Assembly: GCF_006716345.1 (NCBI RefSeq)
Contig: NZ_VFOX01000001.1
Location: forward strand, 1,116,001-1,180,000
Direction: 5' to 3'
Source: Microbacterium saperdae
GTDB taxonomy: Bacteria; Actinomycetota; Actinomycetes; Actinomycetales; Microbacteriaceae
Length of the DNA: 64,000 nt
Shown piece by piece: positions 55,464 through 62,507 of this stretch. The position numbers were made by a program, and so were the translations under genes. The notes below the pieces were generated by a model. That model was not told the DNA's origin and searched no databases. It saw nothing but the letters and a program-made list of their open reading frames with translations. Position 1 is the first letter of the stretch. Every line of letters starts with the position of its first letter.

Positions 55464-56405
55464 ATGCCACGAAACTCCCGCTTCTTCTCCCGCCGTGCCC
55501 TGCCGCTGCTAGCAGCGTCCGCGCTCGCGCTCTCACTGGCCGCATGCGCAACATCCGGCGAGAACGATGCAGGAGCAGACGATGAGCGTCCCGTGGTGCT
55601 GACGACGTTCACCGTCCTCGCGGACATCGCCGAGAACGTCGCCGGCGACAACCTGAGGGTGGAGTCGATCACGAAGGTCGGGGCGGAAATCCACGGCTAC
55701 GAGCCCACCCCGGGAGATATTCGCAGAGCGTCGGAGGCCGATCTGATCCTCGACAACGGAATGAACCTGGAGGCGTGGTTCGGACAGTTCGTCGACGGGC
55801 TGGATGTGCCTCACGTCGTCGTCAGCGAGGGGGTCGAGACGATCGACATCACCGAGGACGCCTACGCGGGCATGCCGAACCCGCACGCGTGGATGAGCCC
55901 GCTGAACGTGCAGATCTACGTCGACAACATGGTCGACGCGTTCAGCGACCTCGACCCCGACAACGCGAGCGCGTACGAGGCCAACGGTGAGGCGTACAAG
56001 GCCGAGTTGCAGACGGTGCAGGACGAGCTGGTCGACGAGCTGTCGGTTCTCCCGGACAACCAGCGTGCGCTGGTCACCTGCGAGGGCGCGTTCTCCTACC
56101 TCGCACGGGACGCCGGGCTCACCGAGAAGTACATCTGGGCGGTCAACGCCGAGCAGCAGGCCACCCCCCAGCAGATCACCTCCGCGATCGAGTTCGTGCG
56201 CGACAACGACGTGCCAGCGGTGTTCTGCGAGTCCACCGTGTCTGCCGCCCCGATGCAGCAGGTCGTCGAAGCCACCGACGCGATCTTCGGCGGCACCCTC
56301 TACGTCGACTCCCTCTCCGAAGCGGACGGCCCGGTCTCGACCTACCTCGAGCTGATCCGCCACGACGCGACCACCATCATCGACGCACTGACGGCACGCA
56401 ACTGA
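55464..56405 (+). CDS. Metal ABC transporter, substrate-binding lipoprotein
   Basis: 313 residues from MPRNSRFFSRRALPLLA, AAGGA upstream. Lipoprotein signal with lipobox LAAC (Cys about residue 28). Cluster A-I (ZnuA/PsaA/MntC) binding protein: VLTTFTVLADIAENVAGDNLRVESITKVGAEIHGYEPTPGD holds the first His ligand, PNPHAWMSPLNVQIYVDNM the second, plus the Glu/Asp pair in VFCESTVSAAPMQQV and YVDSLS. Expected to bind Mn2+ (or Zn2+/Fe2+). Stop and ATPase start overlap (TGATG). The His/Glu/Asp set favours manganese. Confidence 0.92.
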   Translation: MPRNSRFFSRRALPLLAASALALSLAACATSGENDAGADDERPVVLTTFTVLADIAENVAGDNLRVESITKVGAEIHGYEPTPGDIRRASEADLILDNGMNLEAWFGQFVDGLDVPHVVVSEGVETIDITEDAYAGMPNPHAWMSPLNVQIYVDNMVDAFSDLDPDNASAYEANGEAYKAELQTVQDELVDELSVLPDNQRALVTCEGAFSYLARDAGLTEKYIWAVNAEQQATPQQITSAIEFVRDNDVPAVFCESTVSAAPMQQVVEATDAIFGGTLYVDSLSEADGPVSTYLELIRHDATTIIDALTARN

Positions 56406-57142
56406 TGAAGACAGCGATCTCGGTGCACGACGTCACCGTTCACTACGGCGAGGTCCTGGCCCTGGACCACGCCACCCTCGACATCCAGGCCGGCCGGGTA
56501 TGCGGACTCGTGGGCATGAACGGATCCGGAAAGTCCACCCTGTTCAAGACCATCATGGGTCTGCTGCGCCCTGACTCCGGCACCGTCCTCGTCAACGGCC
56601 AGAACCCGACCAAGGCACGCAAGTCCGGGATCGTCGGCTACGTGCCACAGAGCGAGGACGTCGACTGGGCATTCCCGGTGACCGTACGCGATGTCATCAT
56701 GACCGGCCGCTACGGGCACATGGGATTCACCCGCCACGCGAAAAGATCCGATCACGAAGCCGTCGACCACGCCCTGGAACGAGTGGAGCTCACCGAGTAC
56801 GCGAACCGGCAGATCGGACAGCTCTCCGGCGGCCAAAAGAAACGCGCCTTCGTCGCCCGGGGCATCGCCCAAGGGGCGACGATCCTGCTGTTGGATGAGC
56901 CGTTCGCCGGGGTCGACAAACGCTCCGAGGCCACGATCACCCGGCTGCTGCGCGAGCTTGCCGACGACGGGGCCACCATCCTCGTCTCCACCCACGACCT
57001 CCACGCCCTGCCAGGCCTCGCTGACGAGGCCGTGCTCCTCATGCGCCGCGTGCTCATGCACGGCGACCCGAACGAGGTACTCCAGCCCGACAACCTCGCC
57101 CTGGCCTTCGGCCTCGACGTCCTGAACCGAGGCGACAACTGA
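56405..57142 (+). CDS. Metal ABC transporter, ATPase
   Basis: 245 residues. Walker A GLVGMNGSGKSTLFKTIMGLL about residue 36, Q-loop VPQSEDVDW, signature LSGGQKKRAFVARGIAQG, Walker B ILLLDEPFAGVD, H-loop STHDLHALP. MntB/ZnuC type (family 3). Couples ATP hydrolysis to import through the permease next to it, whose start overlaps its stop (TGATG). Confidence 0.95.
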   Translation: MKTAISVHDVTVHYGEVLALDHATLDIQAGRVCGLVGMNGSGKSTLFKTIMGLLRPDSGTVLVNGQNPTKARKSGIVGYVPQSEDVDWAFPVTVRDVIMTGRYGHMGFTRHAKRSDHEAVDHALERVELTEYANRQIGQLSGGQKKRAFVARGIAQGATILLLDEPFAGVDKRSEATITRLLRELADDGATILVSTHDLHALPGLADEAVLLMRRVLMHGDPNEVLQPDNLALAFGLDVLNRGDN

Positions 57143-58017
57143 TGAACCTGATCGACTTCTTCCTCGAACCCCTCAGCTACGACTTCATGGTCCGCGCCCT
57201 CGCGACCACCCTGATCGCCTCGATCGTGTGCGCGGTGCTCTCCTGCTGGCTCGTCCTGATCGGCTGGTCACTCATGGGCGACGCCGTCTCCCACGCCGTC
57301 CTCCCCGGCGTCGTCCTCGCCTACATCGTCGGCGCACCCTTCGCCCTCGGAGCGGTGATCTTCGGATTCCTCGCCGTCGCCCTCATCGGCGCAGTCCGAG
57401 ACACCAGCCGGGTCAAAGAGGACGCCGCGATCGGCATCGTGTTCACCACCCTGTTCGCTCTGGGGCTCGTGCTGATCTCCGTCACCCCGTCGCAGACCGA
57501 CCTGAACCACATCATCTTCGGCAACCTGCTCGGCGTCTCCTGGGCCGACCTCACCCAGGTCATCATCCTCGGCGCGATCACCTTCACGATCCTCGTCACC
57601 AAACGCCGCGACTTCACCCTCTACGCCTTCGACCCCACCCACGCCCACGCCATCGGCCTCAACCCGAAGATCCTCGGCGCAGCGCTCCTCGGCCTCCTCG
57701 CCCTCACCGCCGTCGTCGCCCTCCAAGCCGTCGGCGTCATCCTGGTCGTGGCGATGCTCATCATCCCGGGAGCAACCGCATACCTGCTCACCGACCGCTT
57801 CGGACGCATGCTCGTCATCGCCCCCGCGATCTCCGCAGCCTGCGCCGTCATCGGCCTGTACTTGAGCTACTACCTCGACACCGCCTCCGGCGGCATGGTC
57901 GTCCTCGCCCAGGGAGCCGTGTTCGCGCTCGTCTACCTCTTCAGCCCCCGGCACGGTCTCATCGGAACGCGGGTCATGAGCACACGTCGCAGACGCGCAC
58001 TCGCTTCCGCTCAGTAG
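57142..58017 (+). CDS. Metal ABC transporter, permease (ABC-3 family)
   Basis: 291 residues with about eight membrane segments of the ABC-3 superfamily: IASIVCAVLSCWLVLIGWSLMGDAVSHAVLPGVVLAYIVG is the family signature, followed by TSRVKEDAAIGIVFTTLFALGLVLIS, ILGAALLGLLALTAVVALQAVGVILVVAMLIIPGATAYLL. No His-rich loop is present, so zinc specificity is not suggested. Ends 11 bp before a DtxR-type regulator gene on the same strand. Confidence 0.95.
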   Translation: MNLIDFFLEPLSYDFMVRALATTLIASIVCAVLSCWLVLIGWSLMGDAVSHAVLPGVVLAYIVGAPFALGAVIFGFLAVALIGAVRDTSRVKEDAAIGIVFTTLFALGLVLISVTPSQTDLNHIIFGNLLGVSWADLTQVIILGAITFTILVTKRRDFTLYAFDPTHAHAIGLNPKILGAALLGLLALTAVVALQAVGVILVVAMLIIPGATAYLLTDRFGRMLVIAPAISAACAVIGLYLSYYLDTASGGMVVLAQGAVFALVYLFSPRHGLIGTRVMSTRRRRALASAQ

Positions 58018-58028
58018 GGGCATCCCGC

Positions 58029-58721
58029 ATGCACGGCAAGAGCGACCGGTCAGGGACCAGAGCACGCTATCTCCGTGCCATCTGGTCCCTGACTGAGAGC
58101 AGTGACGCTCCGGTTACGGTGACGGGCATTGCCCGAGCGCTGCGGTTCGTGCCGGGGAGCGTGTCCGAACAGGTGAAGCGACTCGTCGATGACGGCCTCA
58201 TCGACCACGAACGGTACAAGTGCATCTCTCTCACCCCTTCGGGACGCCTCGAAGCGATGCGGGCACTGCGGGCGAACCGGATACTTCGATGCTTCCTCAA
58301 CGACGTCCTCGACCTGCCCTGGAGCGAACTCGCCACCAATGCCGAAGCATTGGAAGCCAGCAGCTCACCGCGCTTCCTCCAACGAATCGAAGCTTCCCTC
58401 GAACAGCCCACCCACGACCCCTACGGGCAACCCATCCCCACCCCAGACGGTCACATCGAATCCCGCCGAGATGCCCGTCTGCGGGAACTCGCACGCCCGC
58501 GATGGGCTCCCGTGAGGATCACGCGCGTCGCCGACGCGCCACTCGAAACACTGGTCTTCCTCGACGAGCGACACCTTCGCCCCGGCACATGGTTACGCAT
58601 CCAGGCCTGCACAGCGGAAGTCGACATCATCGAGGTCCGCACGGCGGAATGGCATGGCACGCTGCTCCCTGCCGGAGCAGCCGTGCTCCATGCATCACTC
58701 CACGACGAAGCTGCGGGGTGA
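58029..58721 (+). CDS. DtxR-family metalloregulator (1)
   Basis: 230 residues, AGGGG before the ATG. DtxR/MntR winged helix at residues about 10-65 (RYLRAIWSLTESSDAPVTVTGIARALRFVPGSVSEQVKRLVDDGL), dimerisation and metal region (RANRILRCFLNDVLDLPWSELATNAEALEASSSPRFLQRIEASL), and C-terminal FeoA-like SH3 domain (ITRVADAPLETLVFLDERHLRPGTWLRIQ). The usual metal-binding HExxHxxE is altered (TNAEALEAS), so metal sensing may differ. Last gene of the transporter operon; convergent with a second DtxR gene. Confidence 0.83.
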   Translation: MHGKSDRSGTRARYLRAIWSLTESSDAPVTVTGIARALRFVPGSVSEQVKRLVDDGLIDHERYKCISLTPSGRLEAMRALRANRILRCFLNDVLDLPWSELATNAEALEASSSPRFLQRIEASLEQPTHDPYGQPIPTPDGHIESRRDARLRELARPRWAPVRITRVADAPLETLVFLDERHLRPGTWLRIQACTAEVDIIEVRTAEWHGTLLPAGAAVLHASLHDEAAG

Positions 58722-58726
58722 CAGTA

Positions 58727-59407
58727 TCAACTGGCCACGACAGACACATAGAGTGCATCTGTCGCCGAACGCCCCAGTGCTACCGAGGTGTCCGATCCCG
58801 TAACTCGCGCGTCCAGTGCGTCCGAGAACGGGGCACCTTCGCCGATCTCCAGCGTTGATCCGATTACGAAACCATGCTCTTCGAAGAACTGCAGGAGCGC
58901 CGGGTCCGAGTCCGAAATGCGCTCGACCACCACTCGGTGCCCCGCCCCGACTTCGGTCAGCTGCGTCGCGTCCGGGATATGCACAGTCCCGTCAGCGGAT
59001 GGGATCGGGTCACCATGAGGGTCGCGGGTGGGGAACTCCAAAAACTCGTCGATCCGGTCGATCATGAAATCTGACACCGCATGCTCAAGGTGCTCAGCCT
59101 CGTCATGCACCTGATCCCACGAGTACCCCAAGACACTGACGAGGAACGACTCAATCAGCCGGTGCCGACGTACCATCGCCAGCGCGTACGAGCGCCCCGT
59201 CTCCGTCAACTCCACCGAACCATAAGGCGCATGCTCGACAAGACCCTGCGTAGAGAGCTTACGGACAGCATCCGAGACCGAAGAGAGCTTCAACCCTGTT
59301 CGCTCCGCGATGAGCGTCGGCGTCACCGGCACCGACGACCACTCCGTCAGACCCCACACGGCCTTCAAATAGTTCTGGGTGCTCGCGGACAACTCAGAGA
59401 CGGACAT
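58727..59407 (-). CDS. DtxR-family metalloregulator (2), MntR-like
   Basis: 226 residues from MSVSELSASTQNYLKAVWGL. Winged helix (TPTLIAERTGLKLSSVSDAVRKLSTQGLVEHAPYGSVELTETG), then the metal-binding helix with intact motif HDEAEHLEHAVSDFMIDRIDEFL, and a C-terminal SH3-like domain (VERISDSDPALLQFFEEHGFVIGSTLEIGEGAPF). The HxxxxHxxH arrangement is that of MntR/IdeR proteins, so it should sense Mn2+ or Fe2+ and repress uptake. Its promoter region carries the repeat also found before the transporter. Confidence 0.9.
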   Translation of the reverse strand: MSVSELSASTQNYLKAVWGLTEWSSVPVTPTLIAERTGLKLSSVSDAVRKLSTQGLVEHAPYGSVELTETGRSYALAMVRRHRLIESFLVSVLGYSWDQVHDEAEHLEHAVSDFMIDRIDEFLEFPTRDPHGDPIPSADGTVHIPDATQLTEVGAGHRVVVERISDSDPALLQFFEEHGFVIGSTLEIGEGAPFSDALDARVTGSDTSVALGRSATDALYVSVVAS

Positions 59408-59421
59408 GAACTCAGCATAAC

Positions 59422-59465
59422 GCCGAACATGCAACTACGGCATGGCTATGTTCAAAAGTACGGCG
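59422..59465. promoter_or_regulatory. Putative operator before MntR-like gene
   Basis: GCCGAACATG and AACTACGGCATG (59433-59444, identical to 55117-55128) are followed by ATGTTC-A4-GTACGGC at 59448-59463, which mirrors ATGTTTGGAACTACGGC at 55109-55125. Three half-site-like copies within 44 bp upstream of the start at 59407. Suggests autoregulation by the same factor that controls nrdIEF and the transporter. Confidence 0.6.
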
Positions 59466-59509
59466 TCGAGGCGGCGCGTACATCGACAGACGTTCCCCGG
59501 CCACAGGAG

Positions 59510-60586
59510 CTACCGGTCCAGCCTCGACTGGACCAGTGGAACGTATGACGCATCCTTCTCGAAGCACAGCACTCGATAGCCATCGCTGACCGCTGCTTCC
59601 ACCGTCGTCCCCGATCCAGCGAATGGCTCCAGCACCACTCCGTGCGGCGGTGTCACCAGCGTGACGAGCCAGCGCATCAACGCCAGCGGTTTCACGGTTG
59701 TGTGCGATACCCCGAACGCGCGGGGTCGTTCCAGTGTGGGGGGTTTGTGGTCGAAGCGGAAGATCGGGAACTTCCGCGACAGTGACCCGCCCTGCCACGT
59801 CCCCGTCAACAAATCCAGCGCATCCGCCTGACCAGCGTCGAAGGCGACGTTCATCGGCCACCGGTCATCAGCGAACCTCGCCCCGTCAATGTTGATCCCA
59901 CCAACACCATGCTCTAGAACGTTGCGGACGACGTTTCCTTCAGGTGGTTTGCGGGCGATGATGATCGGCTCGAACGCTGGCCGCAGCGCTGTGCCCCACC
60001 CCTCCCACCGCGCCGCGTCCTCGGTCACCGGAGTGCCCTTCGACAGAACAGTCCGGGTCGCGCCGAGCACCCCATCACGATCGGCGGTCTGCACGATCCG
60101 ATCGGTGCGTTGCACGCCGTGGTGCTTGTCGATCGCGTGCGAGAGGTCCATCGACTTGGGCATCCCGGTGGTGTGCAGCCATGCAATCTGGTCCCGGATC
60201 TCGAACCCTGCATTCTCGATCCCACGCACCATCCGGTGCCAGGTGCGTGCACCACCGAACGCTGCAACATACGCCCCTGGCTTCAACGCGCGCAATGCTC
60301 CCGCAGCCCACGCCGTGCACCAGGTTTCGAACACCTCCGGCGCACTCATCCCGCTCGTGTCGATGTGGATCAGCGACTCGCGAAACCCGGAAGCGTCATC
60401 CCAGGCCTGGCCGTTGAAGCTCAACCCGTACGGCGGATCGGTGACCAGGGCGTCGATGCTTGCTGCGGGCAGGAGTGGGAGGAGCTCGACCGCGTCCCCG
60501 AGGTAGAGCGTCGCCCGGTCATCGACGAACACCGGTTCCGGAAGTTCGGTCAGGCGCGCGGCGGGCGGCGGGGTGGGGTCGGGCAT
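59510..60586 (-). CDS. DNA methyltransferase (N4/N6, orphan)
   Basis: 358 residues. Type II-like amino-methyltransferase of the group with catalytic motif first: DALVTDPPYGLSFNG (motif IV DPPY) near residue 48, and the AdoMet-binding motif VVLEPFAGSGTTVEAAVSDGYRVLCFEKD near the C-terminus, as in beta-class enzymes. HTTVKPLALMRWLVTLVTPP matches motif X. Target recognition domain between. No restriction gene is next to it. The start is preceded by a copy of the ICE leader element (ATACCTGCTGGG at about 60650), which links it to the ICE rather than to the recombinase operon to the right. Confidence 0.92.
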   Translation of the reverse strand: MPDPTPPPAARLTELPEPVFVDDRATLYLGDAVELLPLLPAASIDALVTDPPYGLSFNGQAWDDASGFRESLIHIDTSGMSAPEVFETWCTAWAAGALRALKPGAYVAAFGGARTWHRMVRGIENAGFEIRDQIAWLHTTGMPKSMDLSHAIDKHHGVQRTDRIVQTADRDGVLGATRTVLSKGTPVTEDAARWEGWGTALRPAFEPIIIARKPPEGNVVRNVLEHGVGGINIDGARFADDRWPMNVAFDAGQADALDLLTGTWQGGSLSRKFPIFRFDHKPPTLERPRAFGVSHTTVKPLALMRWLVTLVTPPHGVVLEPFAGSGTTVEAAVSDGYRVLCFEKDASYVPLVQSRLDR

Positions 60587-60820
60587 GGCGGTGGCTCCCT
60601 GCTGTTCGGGCCTGTCCGCGCTCGTGTGCGACGAACAGGACTACCCAGCAGGTATGGGCCACACCGACAGGCCCGAGCCGACACAGCCCCAGCGTCGACG
60701 CCACGTCAGAGTCAGTCCCGGCGGGCCAAATCTGAGCTCCACGAGGGGCCCGCGACTCGCCGATTCCCCGTGCCAGATTTCTCCCACACACGATCGGCAA
60801 TCAACGAAGGACGATGACGA

Positions 60821-61021
60821 ATCGCATCAGATGCGATCCCGTCACAGTTGTTGGCTGCGGCGGCTTGGCCCGTTTTCCCTTGGAATCTCAACGATCTGAC
60901 AAGGCGGGATCCTTGCCGTCCTGACCAGTCAACGCGCGCCACTTCGAGTCTCTCGCTCGTGACCTGGGCTTTCTCTTGCCTATCGCAATCGATGCGATAT
61001 TATCGCATCAGATGCGATCCC
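60821..61021. repeat. Three 17-bp palindromes before the recombinase operon
   Basis: ATCGCATCAGATGCGATCCC occurs identically at 60821-60840 and 61002-61021, containing the perfect 17-bp palindrome ATCGCATC-A-GATGCGAT; a third, imperfect copy ATCGCAATCGATGCGAT is at 60982-60998. The last two are 20 bp apart, two helical turns, immediately upstream of the start at 61036. Likely an operator for autoregulation or a recombinase core site. Nothing else is seen in the 449-bp gap 60587-61035 apart from the methyltransferase leader. Confidence 0.8.
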
Positions 61022-61035
61022 ATGAAGGGGGCGAT

Positions 61036-62163
61036 GTGGCTGGTGACGAGGGTGCGCTGGCGGGTTCTGCCCGGCTGGTTCTGCTGGACGGAGTCGCGCT
61101 GCTTCGCCCGGACGAGCAGGTGTTCGAGGCGATGCTCGAGGGGTGGCGGAACCAGGGCCTTGCCCGGAACCTTGCGCGCTCGACGGTCCAAGCGCGGGAG
61201 CGGCAGGTCCGTGCGTTCCAGGCGCGCGCGGGCGTGTTCCCCTGGGAGTGGGCGGCGGTGCACGCGGATGAGTGGTTCGCGGATCTGCGTGCGGTGCACC
61301 ATTGCACGCGCTCGACGGTGCGCGGCTACCAGGTCGCGGTGCGCGGGTTCTGCGCGTTCGCGATCGATCCGGCCTATGGCTGGGCTGAGGAGTGCATGCG
61401 CTGGTTCGGGTCGCACCCGGTGCAGATCATCACGGACGTCAACTCGGCGCAGCACGTCGCGGATGTCGAGTCGGAGCCTGCGAAGCGACCGTTCACCCGA
61501 CGCGAGTTGCAGGACCTGTTCGATTACGCCGACGAGCAGGTCGAGTTGAAGCGCTCCCAGGGCAAGAAGGGGTGGATGGCGGCGTTCCGGGACGCGACGA
61601 TCTTCAAGACCGCTTACGCGTTCGGCACGCGCCGCACCGAGACGCAGATGCTTGATGTGTCTGACTTTGGCCGCAACCCGGAGGCGCCGGAGTTCGGCGG
61701 GTTCGGGGCGGTGCACGTCCGCCACGGGAAAGCGAAGCGCGCTTCGCCGCCGAAGCGACGCACGGTGCTGACCGTTTGGCCGTGGGCGGTCGATGTCCTC
61801 GAGCAGTGGTTCACCGAGGTCCGCCCACCGTTCGGCACCGACGAGAACCCGGCGGCCTGGCCCTCGGAGCGGGCGCCACGGGTGAGCGCAGCGCTACTGG
61901 ATCACCGGATGGCCGACTACCGGGGAGGGATCGGCCTGGACCCGGTGCTGGACTTCCACTCGCTGCGCCGCTCCTACGTCACGCATCTGATCGAGGACGG
62001 CTGGGATCCGAGGTTTGTGCAGGATCAAGTGGGGCACGAACATGCCTCGACCACGTCGATCTACACCGGGGTCTCCTCAGACTTCCGCACCCGCACGCTG
62101 CGACGCGCACTGGACCAGATCATCGCCGACGCGGTCGGCCCGCAACAGGAGGAAGCACGATGA
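61036..62163 (+). CDS. Tyrosine recombinase of a three-gene element
   Basis: 375 residues from GTG at 61036, chosen because AAGGGGG precedes it (61025-61031); an ATG at 61012 lies inside the palindrome. Core-binding domain (residues about 45-110: NLARSTVQARERQVRAFQARAG), catalytic domain with TAYAFGTRRTETQMLDVSDF (Arg I), FHSLRRSYVTHLIEDGWDPRFVQDQVGHEHASTTSIYTGVS (HxxR, GH and Tyr). The three catalytic motifs are complete, so it is probably active. ATGA overlap with the next gene. Confidence 0.9.
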   Translation: MAGDEGALAGSARLVLLDGVALLRPDEQVFEAMLEGWRNQGLARNLARSTVQARERQVRAFQARAGVFPWEWAAVHADEWFADLRAVHHCTRSTVRGYQVAVRGFCAFAIDPAYGWAEECMRWFGSHPVQIITDVNSAQHVADVESEPAKRPFTRRELQDLFDYADEQVELKRSQGKKGWMAAFRDATIFKTAYAFGTRRTETQMLDVSDFGRNPEAPEFGGFGAVHVRHGKAKRASPPKRRTVLTVWPWAVDVLEQWFTEVRPPFGTDENPAAWPSERAPRVSAALLDHRMADYRGGIGLDPVLDFHSLRRSYVTHLIEDGWDPRFVQDQVGHEHASTTSIYTGVSSDFRTRTLRRALDQIIADAVGPQQEEAR

Positions 62164-62507
62164 CCAGACAACGACGGAAGGTGTCCTACGAGTGGCGGCT
62201 GCGAGAGGTGATGGCTGCCCACAAGCTCTACGCCACCACCGAGCTCGTCCCGCTGCTCGCCGAGCGCGGCATCGTGCTCTCAGCCTCACAGGTCCACCGG
62301 CTCGTGACCACGACCCCCGAGCGACTGTCGCTTCCTGTGCTCGCCGCGCTCTGCGATATCTTCGATGTCACCCCGGCAGAGCTGATCCCCACTGACGCGA
62401 CGGGTGTCGGCGTCCGCAAGATCGCCGCTGGCGACCGGCCCGCGAAGCCGACCGGCATCGGCGACCTGCGCCCCGTCCGCGCCCGGATCGTCCGCCCCGG
62501 CGAGTGA
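62160..62507 (+). CDS. XRE-type HTH protein
   Basis: 115 residues. Cro/CI-like HTH: YEWRLREVMAAHKLYATTELVPLLAERGIVLSASQVHRLVTTTPERLSLPVLAALCDIFDVTPAELI, followed by a basic tail GDRPAKPTGIGDLRPVRARIVRPGE. It lies between two recombinase genes and overlaps both (ATGA and GTGA), as in the common actinobacterial integrase-HTH-integrase arrangement. It may bind the palindromes upstream of the operon or control recombination direction. Confidence 0.9.
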   Translation: MTRQRRKVSYEWRLREVMAAHKLYATTELVPLLAERGIVLSASQVHRLVTTTPERLSLPVLAALCDIFDVTPAELIPTDATGVGVRKIAAGDRPAKPTGIGDLRPVRARIVRPGE

